Source: Tabrizicola flagellatus
GTDB taxonomy: Bacteria; Pseudomonadota; Alphaproteobacteria; Rhodobacterales; Rhodobacteraceae
DNA length: 64,000 nt
Reading direction: 5' to 3'
Assembly: GCF_008271465.1 (NCBI RefSeq)
Contig: NZ_VMDU01000001.1
Span: forward strand, 248,001-312,000
Positions 8,727 to 23,495 of the stretch are shown piece by piece. The position numbers were made by a program, and so were the translations under genes. The stretch's first letter is position 1. Every line of letters starts with the position of its first letter. The notes under the pieces are model-generated. The model saw only the letters and a list, made by a program, of their open reading frames with translations. It was not told the origin of the DNA and searched no databases.

Positions 8727-9863
8727 TCATCCTTTCCAGATCCAGCCGCCGCCGAAGATGCGGCTGCCTTCGGGGGCGTAGAAGACGCAGGCCTGCCCGG
8801 CGCTGACGCCGTCCTCGGGGGCGAGGAGTTCCACCTCGGCCGTGGTCGGGCCGGTGGGGCGGATCACCGCCTCGGCCGGAGGGCGGGTGGAGCGGACCTT
8901 GACCTTCAGATGCCAGTCCGGGCGGCTGTCGAAGGGGGCATCGCCCAGCCAGTTGATCTCGCGCACCGGGATGATGCGGGTGGACAGCGCCGCCTTGGGG
9001 CCGACGATCACGCGGCGGGTGTCGGGGTCGAGCTTCACCACATAGAGCGGCTCGCCGAGGCCGCCGATGCCGAGGCCCTTGCGCTGGCCCACGGTGTAGT
9101 GGATCACGCCGCGGTGCTGGCCGAGGGTGTTGCCGTCGAGGTCCACGATCTCGCCCGGATCGGCGGCGCCGGGGCGCAGCTTCTCGATCACCGCGGCGTA
9201 GTTGCCGTTCGGGACAAAGCAGATGTCCTGGCTGTCGGGCTTGTCGGCCACCGGCAGCCCGTATTTCGCCGCAAGCGCACGGGTTTCGGCCTTGGAGGCG
9301 AGGTGCCCCAGGGGGAAGCGCAGGTAGGAGAGCTGTTCCGGCGTGGTCGAGAACAGGAAATAGGACTGGTCGCGCGCGGGATCGGCGGCCTGGTGCAGTT
9401 CCGGCCCGGACGGCCCAAGCTTGCGCTGGATGTAGTGCCCCGTGGCCATGCAGTCGGCGTCGAGGTCCCTGGCCGTGGCCAGCAGGTCCTTGAACTTCAC
9501 CCGTTCGTTGCAGCGGATGCAGGGCACCGGGGTTGCGCCGGAGAGGTAGGCGTCGGCGAATTCCTCGATCACCGCCTCGCGGAAGGTGTTCTCGTAGTCA
9601 AGGACGTAGTGCGGAAAGCCCATGGTTTCCGCCACCCGCCGCGCGTCGTGGATGTCGCGGCCCGCGCAGCAGGCCCCCTTCTTTGCGAGCGCCGCGCCAT
9701 GGTCGTAGAGCTGGAGCGTGACGCCGACGACGTCGTAACCTTCCTCGGCCAGCATCGCTGCAACGACGCTGCTGTCCACGCCTCCGGACATGGCGACGAC
9801 GACCCGCGTCTCGGACGGGGGTTTGGGCAGGCCGAGGGAGTTGAGCGCCAGGTCGCGCGGCAT
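8727..9863 (-). CDS. mnmA: tRNA 2-thiouridine(34) synthase MnmA
   Basis: A 378-residue ATP-dependent thiolase that places sulfur on U34 of Lys, Glu and Gln tRNAs. The PP-loop [15 protein letters not shown] begins near residue 24. Catalytic cysteines are in [16 protein letters not shown] (about 68-69) and in [10 protein letters not shown] (about 214). [14 protein letters not shown] and ATGHY are further signatures. Length is normal. It is divergent from sciP across about 120 bp. Confidence 0.96.
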   Translation of the reverse strand: MPRDLALNSLGLPKPPSETRVVVAMSGGVDSSVVAAMLAEEGYDVVGVTLQLYDHGAALAKKGACCAGRDIHDARRVAETMGFPHYVLDYENTFREAVIEEFADAYLSGATPVPCIRCNERVKFKDLLATARDLDADCMATGHYIQRKLGPSGPELHQAADPARDQSYFLFSTTPEQLSYLRFPLGHLASKAETRALAAKYGLPVADKPDSQDICFVPNGNYAAVIEKLRPGAADPGEIVDLDGNTLGQHRGVIHYTVGQRKGLGIGGLGEPLYVVKLDPDTRRVIVGPKAALSTRIIPVREINWLGDAPFDSRPDWHLKVKVRSTRPPAEAVIRPTGPTTAEVELLAPEDGVSAGQACVFYAPEGSRIFGGGWIWKG

Positions 9864-9986
9864 GGGATTGTCCGGGGTCAGGGAATGATGGGGAATATAT
9901 GAAAATGCTGTGCAGTCTCAATCCCCAGTTTCAGCATTGATTAAGCCTGTTGCGGCATCCTCTGCCGAAACGGAGAGGGATCGGCG

Positions 9987-10265
9987 ATGTTTCTCAAGCG
10001 TATCGATGGACCCAGACAGGTGACGCTACCGGATGGCAGTTTCCTCACGCGGGCGGATCTGCCGCCGGTGGACACCCGGCGCTGGGTGGCCAGTCGCAAG
10101 GCAGTGGTGGTGAAGGCGGTGGTCTACGGCCTGATTTCCGAGAAGGAGGCGCTGGAGCGCTATGCCCTGTCCGAGGAAGAGTTCGCCCTGTGGCGCACGG
10201 CCGCGCTGAAGCATGGCGAGGACGGGCTGAAGGTCACGTCGATCCGGAAATACAGACAACTTTAA
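9987..10265 (+). CDS. sciP: CtrA inhibitor SciP (DUF1153)
   Basis: A 92-residue helix-turn-helix protein. The family pattern is intact: FLKRIDGPRQVTLPDG at the N-terminus, RWVASRKAVVVKAV in the middle, GLISEKEALERYALSEEEF as the helix-turn-helix, and FALWRTAALKHGEDGLKVT near the end. In Caulobacter SciP binds CtrA and blocks its activation of target promoters. Here it lies directly upstream of ctrA in the same direction, so regulator and inhibitor are neighbours. The start has a fair purine-rich stretch (ggagaggga) upstream. Confidence 0.93.
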   Translation: MFLKRIDGPRQVTLPDGSFLTRADLPPVDTRRWVASRKAVVVKAVVYGLISEKEALERYALSEEEFALWRTAALKHGEDGLKVTSIRKYRQL

Positions 10266-10292
10266 GTGGATTCACTTTCTCCCTCTGGCATA

Positions 10293-10330
10293 GTAACCGA
10301 CAGTTAACCATTTGGCGGCAAGGTCGTTAA
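10293..10330 (+). promoter_or_regulatory. CtrA-type binding site before ctrA
   Basis: GTAA-N7-TTAACC at 10293-10309 matches the CtrA consensus TTAA-N7-TTAAC with one mismatch. The second half extends to TTAACCAT (10304-10311), the preferred half-site form. A further TTAA core lies at 10327-10330. The cluster is 33-70 bp upstream of the ctrA start, so autoregulation is inferred from position and from known CtrA biology. Confidence 0.7.
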
Positions 10331-10362
10331 CGAAGACCCACCTGAGCGGAGTTATTTGGATC

Positions 10363-11073
10363 ATGCGTATTCTGCTTGTCGAGGATGACCCCACGACCTC
10401 GCGCAGCATCGAGCTGATGCTGACCCATGCCAACCTGAACGTCTACTGCACCGACATGGGCGAGGACGGAATCGACCTCGCGAAACTCTACGACTACGAC
10501 CTGATCCTGCTGGACCTCAACCTGCCGGACATGAGCGGGCACGAGGTGCTGCGCCAGGTGCGCCAGGCCAAGGTGGAAACGCCGATCCTGATCCTGTCGG
10601 GCGCGGACGATACCGAAAACAAGCTGAAAGGTTTCGGTTTCGGCGCCGACGACTACCTGACCAAGCCCTTCCACCGCGAGGAACTGGTCGCCCGCATCCA
10701 TGCCATCATCCGCCGGTCGAAGGGACACAGCCAGTCGGTCATCCGGACCGGGCGGATCTCGGTGAACCTTGACGCAAAGACCGTCGATGTGGACGGCAAG
10801 GCGGTGCATCTGACCGGCAAGGAATACCAGATGCTGGAGCTTCTTTCCCTGCGCAAGGGGACGACGCTGACCAAGGAGATGTTCCTCAACCATCTCTATG
10901 GCGGGATGGACGAGCCGGAGCTGAAGATCATCGACGTCTTCATCTGCAAGCTGCGCAAGAAACTGGCCGAGGCCACGGGTGGCGACAACTACATCGAAAC
11001 CGTCTGGGGCAGGGGCTATGTCCTGCGAGACCCGGCTGCCGGTGCCGGGGTCAGGCTGGCGGCAAGCGCCTGA
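10363..11073 (+). CDS. ctrA: Cell cycle response regulator CtrA
   Basis: A 236-residue OmpR-type response regulator. The receiver domain (1-120) has the acidic pair in LVEDDP, the phospho-acceptor Asp51 in [15 protein letters not shown], and TKPFHREEL with the conserved Lys. The winged-helix domain (about 130-225) ends in [14 protein letters not shown]. Asp51 and the [14 protein letters not shown] segment are the CtrA signature. In Rhodobacterales CtrA mainly controls motility, gene transfer agents and similar traits rather than being essential. I chose ATG 10363 because it gives the canonical start MRILLVEDD; upstream codons in frame belong to the promoter region with the CtrA box. Confidence 0.97.
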   Translation: MRILLVEDDPTTSRSIELMLTHANLNVYCTDMGEDGIDLAKLYDYDLILLDLNLPDMSGHEVLRQVRQAKVETPILILSGADDTENKLKGFGFGADDYLTKPFHREELVARIHAIIRRSKGHSQSVIRTGRISVNLDAKTVDVDGKAVHLTGKEYQMLELLSLRKGTTLTKEMFLNHLYGGMDEPELKIIDVFICKLRKKLAEATGGDNYIETVWGRGYVLRDPAAGAGVRLAASA

Positions 11074-11130
11074 TCTTTACCTCGCCCGGCGCCCCGCCTA
11101 ACCTCCAAAGAGGAGCGGGAAGCGGCATAG

Positions 11131-15344
<4,214 letters not shown>

Positions 15345-15374
15345 GTCGCGGCTTGTTCCGATCTGTTCGCGAAT

Positions 15375-15389
15375 GTTCTTAAAAAGTTC
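15375..15389 (+). promoter_or_regulatory. LexA (SOS) box, GTTC-N7-GTTC
   Basis: GTTCTTAAAAAGTTC is an exact match to the direct-repeat SOS box of Rhodobacterales and other alphaproteobacteria (GTTC-N7-GTTC). Two more GTTC words lie upstream at 15355 and 15365. The box ends where a candidate -35 (TTTACA, 15390-15395) begins, with a weak -10 (AACAAT, 15414-15419) 18 bp on. A repressor bound here would block this promoter. Confidence 0.8.
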
Positions 15390-15444
15390 TTTACATGGCA
15401 TTGCCGATGTGAGAACAATGCAGCAACAGATCATGGAGGACGCC

Positions 15445-15567
15445 GTGAAAGACACCATGAAGACCCTGCTGAGCCACACCCCGAAAGGCGCGATGGAGGA
15501 CCTCGTCGGTGTTGCCTCGCTGTTCGTGATCCTGTTTGCCGTGCTGTCGTTGCCCGGCCTGCACTGA
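15445..15567 (+). CDS. Small single-pass membrane protein under probable SOS control
   Basis: A 40-residue protein: a short charged N-terminus (KDTMKTLLSHTPKGAMED) and one hydrophobic helix (about residues 20-36, LVGVASLFVILFAVLSL), ending LPGLH. I chose GTG 15445 because GGAGGA stands at 15436-15441 at good spacing. ATG 15418 falls in the predicted -10 box and ATG 15433 has no ribosome site, so longer versions are less likely. A terminator-like stem follows. I do not recognise the family. Size, topology and the SOS box recall the SOS-induced inner-membrane division inhibitors of Caulobacter (SidA), but I see no sequence proof of that role. Confidence 0.65.
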   Translation: MKDTMKTLLSHTPKGAMEDLVGVASLFVILFAVLSLPGLH

Positions 15568-15645
15568 GCTTTCTGCCCCGCGCTCTGTCCCCTGAAATGT
15601 GACGGTCCGCCTCGCCTGGCCCGCCGTCCATCCAGAAGCGCCACT

Positions 15646-15682
15646 GCCGCCGCCGTCCCATGGGATGCGCGGCGGCTTTTTG
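15646..15682 (+). terminator. Rho-independent terminator after the SOS microprotein
   Basis: A GCCGCCG...CGGCGGC stem with an inner TCCCA/TGGGA pair is followed by TTTTT at about 15678-15682. It lies about 80 bp after the microprotein stop and would end that transcript before the convergent scaffold gene. Confidence 0.65.
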
Positions 15683-15694
15683 TGCTGCGTCCGG

Positions 15695-16138
15695 CTAGGC
15701 AGCGGCCTGCGCGGCCTCCATCGCTTCGCAGACGGCTTCCAGGGCCAAGAGGATCGAGGCGTGCCGGTTCTTGTAGTCGCGGGCGGGAAGCAGGACTTCA
15801 TAACCCTGGAAGGGGGCCGCCGGCACGGGGCCGCCCTCCTTCAGCATGGCGCGCAAGGCATCTCTTGCGGCTTGCAGTTCGGGCAGGCTGCGCCCGAGGA
15901 CGACCTGACCCAGCACCGCGGCCGAAGCCTGGCCCAGCGCGCAGGCCTTCACGTCCTGGGCGAACTCGGCGACCCTGCCGTCCTGCACCACCACATCCGC
16001 CGTGACGGTCGAGCCGCAGAGGGGCGAGCGGCGCCGGGCGGTGCCCTGCGGGGCGGGCAGGCGGCCGAGATGCGGGATGTCGGCGGCGAGCCCGAGGATG
16101 CGGGCGGAGTAGAGCTTGATGAGGTCGCTGTCGCTCAT
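15695..16138 (-). CDS. IscU/SufU-like iron-sulfur scaffold family protein
   Basis: A 147-residue protein of the IscU/NifU-N fold. Two of the three expected cluster cysteines are visible: Cys41 in SPLCGSTVTADV and Cys66 in DVKACALGQASAAV. At the third site, where IscU has a His-Cys-Ser motif near the C-terminus, this protein has NRHASILLALEA, so the cysteine is replaced by alanine. It is divergent from hisI with about 60 bp between them, and no other isc or suf gene is in the window. It may be an atypical carrier or a regulator of assembly rather than a full scaffold; the fold assignment is firm, the role is not. Confidence 0.8.
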   Translation of the reverse strand: MSDSDLIKLYSARILGLAADIPHLGRLPAPQGTARRRSPLCGSTVTADVVVQDGRVAEFAQDVKACALGQASAAVLGQVVLGRSLPELQAARDALRAMLKEGGPVPAAPFQGYEVLLPARDYKNRHASILLALEAVCEAMEAAQAAA

Positions 16139-16199
16139 GGTAATCCCTCGGCTGACCCCTTATGTAGACCTGCGCCGCCTGACTGCCAAGGAGAAGCCC

Positions 16200-16571
16200 A
16201 TGTCCTTCGACCCGGCCACACTAAAGTATGATGCCGCGGGGCTGCTGCCTTGCGTGGCGCAGGACGCGGTGTCGGGCGAGGTGCTGATGGTCGCGTGGAT
16301 GAACGCCGCCGCCGTGACGCGGACGCTGGAGACGGGGAAGGTCACCTACTGGTCGCGCTCGCGGGGGACGTTCTGGGTGAAGGGCGAGACCTCGGGGCAC
16401 CATCAGCGGCTGGTCGAGCTGCGGGTGGACTGCGACCGGGACTGCCTGCTGGCGCTGGTCGAACAGGAGGGGCCGGCCTGTCACACGAACCGGCGGTCGT
16501 GCTTCTATACGGCGGTGCGGGACGGGGAAGAGGTGGTCTTCCTTGATCCTGTCCACGGTGGACATTCCTGA
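16200..16571 (+). CDS. hisI: Phosphoribosyl-AMP cyclohydrolase HisI
   Basis: A 123-residue enzyme of histidine synthesis that opens the purine ring of PR-AMP. The signature segments are VAWMNAAAVTRTLETGKVTYWSR, the metal-binding region VDCDRDCLLALV, and GPACHTNRRSCFY with the two further cysteines. ATG 16200 gives the normal length; the frame is open upstream but overlaps the divergent gene. It stands alone without hisE or other his genes, and is convergent with gluQRS. Confidence 0.95.
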   Translation: MSFDPATLKYDAAGLLPCVAQDAVSGEVLMVAWMNAAAVTRTLETGKVTYWSRSRGTFWVKGETSGHHQRLVELRVDCDRDCLLALVEQEGPACHTNRRSCFYTAVRDGEEVVFLDPVHGGHS

Positions 16572-16606
16572 TCCTTCCTTTGCAATCAATGACTTGGTCG
16601 CGGGCG

Positions 16607-17455
16607 TTAAGGATTTGGCAATCCGACAATCCTGCGGATGTCGGCGGGGGTCGCGCCCTCGGCCCGGTATTTGGAAAGCGCCCGCGCGTCGTCGCGTTTG
16701 GCGAGCCGCTTGCCAGCTTCGTCCCGGATCAGGCGGTGGTGGTGGTAGATCGGTGTCGGCAGGCCGAAGAGATGTTGCAGGATCACCTGGACGGGCGTGA
16801 AGTCGAACAGATCCTCGCCCCGGATGACATGGGTGATGCCCTGGTCGGCATCGTCGAAGGCGGAGGCGAGAAAATAGGCGACGATGCCCACTCCCTTCCG
16901 CGACAGGACCACGTCGCCGATCTCGGCCAGAGCGCGAGCGGGGTCGATGCAGTGCCGTCCGGCATGGGCGGGGCCGGTTTCGGTGAAGGCGAGGTCGGCG
17001 CCCGACAACTGGTCGAGCGCGGCGGCGAGGTTCAGCCGCAGGGCGTCGCCCGGACGTCGGTCGGACATCGGGCGGTGGCGGCAGGTGCCGGGATAGACGG
17101 CGAAGGCCACGCCTTCCTGCGGGGCGGCAAGGGCCGCCCGGATGTCGGCGCGGGTGCAGGAGCAGGGATAGAGAAGTCCTGTATCGGCAAGGGCTTCGAG
17201 GCGGATGTTGTAGTCCTCGATCCGCGTGGACTGGCGCAGGATCGGGCCGTCCCAGGCAAGGCCGAGCCAGCGGAGATCCTCCTGGATCAGGGCGTCCCAC
17301 TCCGGGCGGCAGCGGTCGAGGTCGGTATCCTCCATCCGCAACAGGAACCGGCCGCCCTCGGCGCGGGCCATGTCATGGGCGAGGATCGCAGAATAGGCGT
17401 GGCCAAGATGCAGCGGGCCGGTCGGGCTGGGGGCGAAGCGGGTTACGAAAGCCAT
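16607..17455 (-). CDS. gluQ: Glutamyl-Q tRNA(Asp) synthetase GluQRS
   Basis: A 282-residue truncated paralogue of glutamyl-tRNA synthetase that attaches glutamate to queuosine at position 34 of tRNA-Asp. The class I HIGH-like motif is [17 protein letters not shown] at the N-terminus, and the KMSKS counterpart is KRLAKRDDA near residue 245. The zinc-site cysteines are in [10 protein letters not shown] and YPGTCRHR. No anticodon-binding domain is present, as expected. Its start overlaps the end of trmFO by 13 bp, so two tRNA modification genes are coupled. Confidence 0.95.
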   Translation of the reverse strand: MAFVTRFAPSPTGPLHLGHAYSAILAHDMARAEGGRFLLRMEDTDLDRCRPEWDALIQEDLRWLGLAWDGPILRQSTRIEDYNIRLEALADTGLLYPCSCTRADIRAALAAPQEGVAFAVYPGTCRHRPMSDRRPGDALRLNLAAALDQLSGADLAFTETGPAHAGRHCIDPARALAEIGDVVLSRKGVGIVAYFLASAFDDADQGITHVIRGEDLFDFTPVQVILQHLFGLPTPIYHHHRLIRDEAGKRLAKRDDARALSKYRAEGATPADIRRIVGLPNP

Positions 17456-18771
17456 TCCGTGAACGCCTGCTTCGCCCGGTCGGTATAGGCCTTGTAGCGG
17501 TCATGACGACCCCGGCGGCCCCCCCGCGCCTCGATGGGCGGGAAGAGGCCGAAGTTGACGTTCATCGGCTGGAAGGTCTTCGCCTCGGCCCCGCCGGTGA
17601 TGTGGGTGACAAGCGCCCCCATCGCGGTTTCCGGGGGCGGCGGGGGAAGCATACGCCCGAGGATCTCATGCGCGGCCATGCGGCCCGCCAGGAGGCCCAT
17701 GGCAGCGGATTCGACATAGCCCTCGACCCCGGTGATCTGCCCGGCAAAGCGTAGATACGGGCGCGATTTCAGCCGCATCTGCGCGTCCAAGAGCGTGGGC
17801 GAGTTGATGAAGGTGTTGCGGTGGATGCCGCCGAGACGGGCGAAGCTGGCATTTTCCAGTCCCGGAATCATCCGGAAAACAGAGGTTTGCGCGCCGTATT
17901 TCATCTTGGTCTGGAAGCCGACGATGTTGTGCAGCGTGCCGAGCTTGTTGTCGCGGCGGAGCTGGACCACGGCATAAGGCTTTTCCTCCGGGCGATGCGC
18001 GTTGGTCAGGCCGACCGGTTTCATCGGGCCGTGGCGCAAGGTGTCGCGGCCGCGTTCGGCCATCACCTCGATCGGCAGGCAGCCGTCGAAATAGCCGGCG
18101 GTTTCACCTTCGTGGAACTCGGTCTTCTCGGCGGCGAGGAGGGCGTCGATGAAGGCTTCGTACTGGTCGCGGTTCATCGGGCAGTTGATGTAGGCCTTCT
18201 TCTCGTCCTCGCTTTCGCCCTTGTCGTAGCGGCTTTGCATCCAGGCGACGGACATGTCGATCGACTCTGTATATACGATCGGAGCGATCGCGTCGAAGAA
18301 GGCCAGCGCCTCGGCGCCCGTGGCGAAACGGATGCTTTCCGCCAGGGCCGGGCTGGTAAGCGGGCCGGTCGCGATGATCCAGTGCCCGGATGAAGGAAGC
18401 TGGGTAACTTCCTCATACGACGTGGAAATCAGCGGGTGGGCCTTGAGCCGTTCGGTCACGGCGCGGGCAAAGGGGTCGCGGTCCACGGCCAGAGCGCCGC
18501 CGGCCGGCAGGCGATGGCGGTCGGCCATTTCCATCACCAGGCTGCCGGCGGCGCGCATTTCCCAGTGGATCAGGCCCACGGCATTGCGTTCGTGGTCGTC
18601 GGAGCGGAAGGAGTTCGAGCAGACCATCTCGGCGAAATCGCCGGTCCGGTGGGCGAAGGTGGCAACCTTGGGGCGCATCTCGTGGATCACCACCGGGACG
18701 CCGAGGTTCGCGGCGGCCCAGGCGGCCTCGGATCCGGCCATGCCGCCGCCGATGATGTGCAGGGGTTCCAT
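17443..18771 (-). CDS. trmFO: Folate-dependent tRNA (uracil-54-C5)-methyltransferase TrmFO
   Basis: A 442-residue flavoprotein that makes T54 in tRNA using methylenetetrahydrofolate and FADH2. The FAD-binding motif [13 protein letters not shown] is at the N-terminus, followed by VIHEMRP and CSNSFRSDD. The [13 protein letters not shown] segment carries the cysteine involved in catalysis, and [19 protein letters not shown] is the C-terminal signature. I chose ATG 18771; the longer frame upstream reads through the repeat-like GC-rich leader. It is upstream of gluQRS on the same strand. Confidence 0.96.
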   Translation of the reverse strand: MEPLHIIGGGMAGSEAAWAAANLGVPVVIHEMRPKVATFAHRTGDFAEMVCSNSFRSDDHERNAVGLIHWEMRAAGSLVMEMADRHRLPAGGALAVDRDPFARAVTERLKAHPLISTSYEEVTQLPSSGHWIIATGPLTSPALAESIRFATGAEALAFFDAIAPIVYTESIDMSVAWMQSRYDKGESEDEKKAYINCPMNRDQYEAFIDALLAAEKTEFHEGETAGYFDGCLPIEVMAERGRDTLRHGPMKPVGLTNAHRPEEKPYAVVQLRRDNKLGTLHNIVGFQTKMKYGAQTSVFRMIPGLENASFARLGGIHRNTFINSPTLLDAQMRLKSRPYLRFAGQITGVEGYVESAAMGLLAGRMAAHEILGRMLPPPPPETAMGALVTHITGGAEAKTFQPMNVNFGLFPPIEARGGRRGRHDRYKAYTDRAKQAFTEWLS

Positions 18772-18843
18772 GCGGGCGGATGTAGCGGTGCGGGGCAGGC
18801 GTTGCAAGCAGGGGCGCTGCCCCTCTGGGCCCTTCGGGCCCAT

Positions 18844-18874
18844 TCACCCCGGGATATTTGCGGACAGATGAAGG
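18844..18874. repeat. Short intergenic repeat-like element with the core GGATATTTGCGGACAG
   Basis: The stretch CCCCGGGATATTTGCGGACAGATGAAG resembles the element at 45174-45206 (core GGGAGTATTTGCGAAAG). Both lie at gene ends on the minus-strand side. Here it encodes the last residues (LSANIPG) and stop codon of the small gene at 18844-19155. Assignment as a repeat rests on two copies in this window. Confidence 0.4.
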
Positions 18875-19144
18875 GCGTGGCGTTCGGCCAGGGTGAAGCT
18901 TTGCGGGTCAGAGGCAGGGCGGCCGAGGGCGGCTGCCTTGAGGAAGAAGCCGGGGGCGGGCAGATGGTCGGGTGACAGGCGCTGGCGGAGGAGGGCGGCG
19001 CGGAAGGGGCGACCGGCGGCGGCGTCCTCCTCCATCAGGGCTTCGAGCCGCGCCGTGAGCTCCGCCATGCGCAGACCGAGATCGCGGGCAAGTTCGCCGT
19101 AGGTGATGGTCTGCCCCGCGGCGGCCAGCGCCGCGAGGCGGTCC

Positions 19145-19155
<11 letters not shown>
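18844..19155 (-). CDS. Conserved small protein after gyrA, function unknown
   Basis: A 103-residue cytoplasmic protein. The N-terminal half ([38 protein letters not shown]) looks like a winged-helix or helix-turn-helix segment; the wording [11 protein letters not shown] recalls the DNA-binding motif of alkyltransferase-like proteins, but no catalytic PCHR motif is present. The second half has [18 protein letters not shown] 19155 overlaps the gyrA stop by 11 bp, so it is probably coupled to gyrA. The C-terminus runs into a repeat-like element. I do not assign a function. Confidence 0.65.
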
Positions 19156-21859
<2,704 letters not shown>

Positions 21860-22051
21860 GAGGGCGCGCGCCTTCCTTGCGGTATCAACATCTAGCAGGC
21901 GGCAGGATACACCATCCAAGCTATGGGGTGCAATGGCGGGTTGCCGTCGGGCTGGCAGCCATCAAGGATGAGTGACAACATACTGTTTTCATTGATTTTT
22001 AAGCTGGCCTTGTCATGATTCCGTCATGGACCACCAGAAAGGAGGATCCGC

Positions 22052-22321
22052 ATGGTCGGACGCGAGACGGAGCTGATGCTGAAGGGCTATGGGCTGACCA
22101 CGGCCGAGCTTTACTACCGGATGCCGGATTATCGCAACGTTCTCAACAGCTTCATCTGGCAGGAATACGATCTGGCGCCGGATTATCCCGCGCTCTTCAA
22201 GTTCATCGAATTCTGGCAGGAAAAGATCGAGGGGCCGCTGCATTCGGTGCGCTTCACCCATCGCAAGCTGATCGCTCCGGGGGAATGGCGCAACGTGGTG
22301 GGCGAGTTCCGGCTGCATTGA
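22052..22321 (+). CDS. usg: Usg family protein
   Basis: An 89-residue protein of the Usg family, found widely in alphaproteobacteria and historically noted near tryptophan genes. The sequence is recognisable by LKGYGLTTAELYYRMPDY, SFIWQEYDLAPDYP and LKFIEFWQ-like FKFIEFWQEKIEGPLHSVRF. Molecular function is not established. It is preceded by an AGGAGGATCC-like ribosome site (GGAGGATCCGC) and sits 55 bp before the aminomutase-like gene. No trp gene is in the window. Confidence 0.88.
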   Translation: MVGRETELMLKGYGLTTAELYYRMPDYRNVLNSFIWQEYDLAPDYPALFKFIEFWQEKIEGPLHSVRFTHRKLIAPGEWRNVVGEFRLH

Positions 22322-22376
22322 GGCCGGGGCCGGAAGGGGTTGCGTGGGGCGGGCACAGCAGCTAGGCCCGCGCGGC

Positions 22377-23411
22377 ATGACCGCACGCCCGACCACTCCC
22401 GCCGCATTGACCAGCCTCGAGGCCATGGAACGGGTAGGGCTGACCGATCCGGCCGACCGCGCGATGCTGGCGCAGGTGGCAGAGAGCTTCCGGGTGCGGA
22501 TCAGCCCGGCCATGGCGGGGACAGCCGCCGAGGGAGTGCGGGCCCAGTTCCGTCCCGATGCGCGCGAGTTGCAGATCCGCCCCGAAGAGCTGGCCGATCC
22601 CATCGGCGACGATGCGCATCGCCCGGTGCCGGGGCTGACCCATCGCTATCCCGACCGCGCGATCCTGCATGCGACCCAGGCCTGCGAGGTCTATTGCCGC
22701 TTCTGTTTCCGACGCGAGACGGTGGGCAGCGCGGGTGCCCTGTCCGAGGCGGAGTTCCGCCAGGTGCTGGACTATCTGCGCGCCACCCCGGCGGTGCGCG
22801 AGGTGATCTTTACCGGGGGCGATCCGCTGGTGTTGTCGGCGCGGCGGCTGGGCGGGATGCTCGACCGGCTTCAGGCGCTGGGGACGCTGGATCTGGTGCG
22901 GTTCCACAGCCGCGTGCCGGTGGTGGCGCCGGAGCGCGTGACCGAGGCGCTGGCCGGGGTTCTGGACCGGGCGTTGCCGGTCTGGATGGTGGTGCATGTC
23001 AACCATCCCGAAGAGATCACCGAGGCGGCGGCGGCGGCCCTGCGTCGGCTGACCCGGGCCGGGGTGCCGCTTCTGTCGCAGACGGTGCTGTTGCGCGGGA
23101 TCAATGCCGACCCGGAGGTGCTGGAGGCGCTGTTCCGCAAGCTGCTCCGCCATCGGGTGAAGCCCTATTACCTGCATCATCCCGATCTGGCGAAGGGCAC
23201 GGGCCACTTCCGCCTGACGCTGGAGGAGGGGCAGGCGATCATGGCGGCACTGCGGGGGCGGCTGACCGGGATCGCCCAGCCGACCTATGTGCTGGACATT
23301 CCCGGCGGGCACGGCAAGGTGCCGGTCGGGCCTGAGTATCTGCGGCGCGCGGGCGACAGTTGGGTCGTGACCGATCCGCAGGGACGAGAGCACCTGTATC
23401 GGGACCTCTGA
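22377..23411 (+). CDS. Lysine 2,3-aminomutase-like radical SAM protein (KamA/EpmB family)
   Basis: A 344-residue radical SAM and PLP enzyme. The cluster cysteines are Cys103, Cys107 and Cys110 in ACEVYCRFCFRRE. The PLP lysine is Lys314 in DIPGGHGKVPVG, and the substrate-binding aspartates of the family appear in HHPDLAKGTGHFR and LDIPGG. Length fits EpmB (EF-P lysine modification) as well as short aminomutases; clostridial KamA is longer. No epmA or efp gene is nearby, so the substrate is open. ATG 22377 is preferred; GTG 22344 would add 11 residues. Confidence 0.88.
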   Translation: MTARPTTPAALTSLEAMERVGLTDPADRAMLAQVAESFRVRISPAMAGTAAEGVRAQFRPDARELQIRPEELADPIGDDAHRPVPGLTHRYPDRAILHATQACEVYCRFCFRRETVGSAGALSEAEFRQVLDYLRATPAVREVIFTGGDPLVLSARRLGGMLDRLQALGTLDLVRFHSRVPVVAPERVTEALAGVLDRALPVWMVVHVNHPEEITEAAAAALRRLTRAGVPLLSQTVLLRGINADPEVLEALFRKLLRHRVKPYYLHHPDLAKGTGHFRLTLEEGQAIMAALRGRLTGIAQPTYVLDIPGGHGKVPVGPEYLRRAGDSWVVTDPQGREHLYRDL

Positions 23412-23417
23412 CGGGCC

Positions 23418-23495
23418 GCTCATCGCTTCCTTCGGTCGCTCTTCGCCGGGTGCGCCCCGGGCCAGCGAAGACTGCCCGCAAGGGCGGGATGAGCG
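23418..23495. repeat. Long intergenic palindrome (element B)
   Basis: Outer stem CGCTCATC (23418-23425) pairs with GATGAGCG (23488-23495); inner stem TCTTCGC (23440-23446) pairs with GCGAAGA (23465-23471). It fills the gap between two convergent genes and may act as a bidirectional terminator. It shares the GCTCATCGCTT and CGCTCTTCGCCGGG words with element A at 7071. Confidence 0.8.

Noticed and set aside
15373-15567. Longer 64-residue version of the SOS microprotein starting at ATG 15373
   Set aside because: The start overlaps the SOS box and the predicted promoter, so it would not be in the mRNA.
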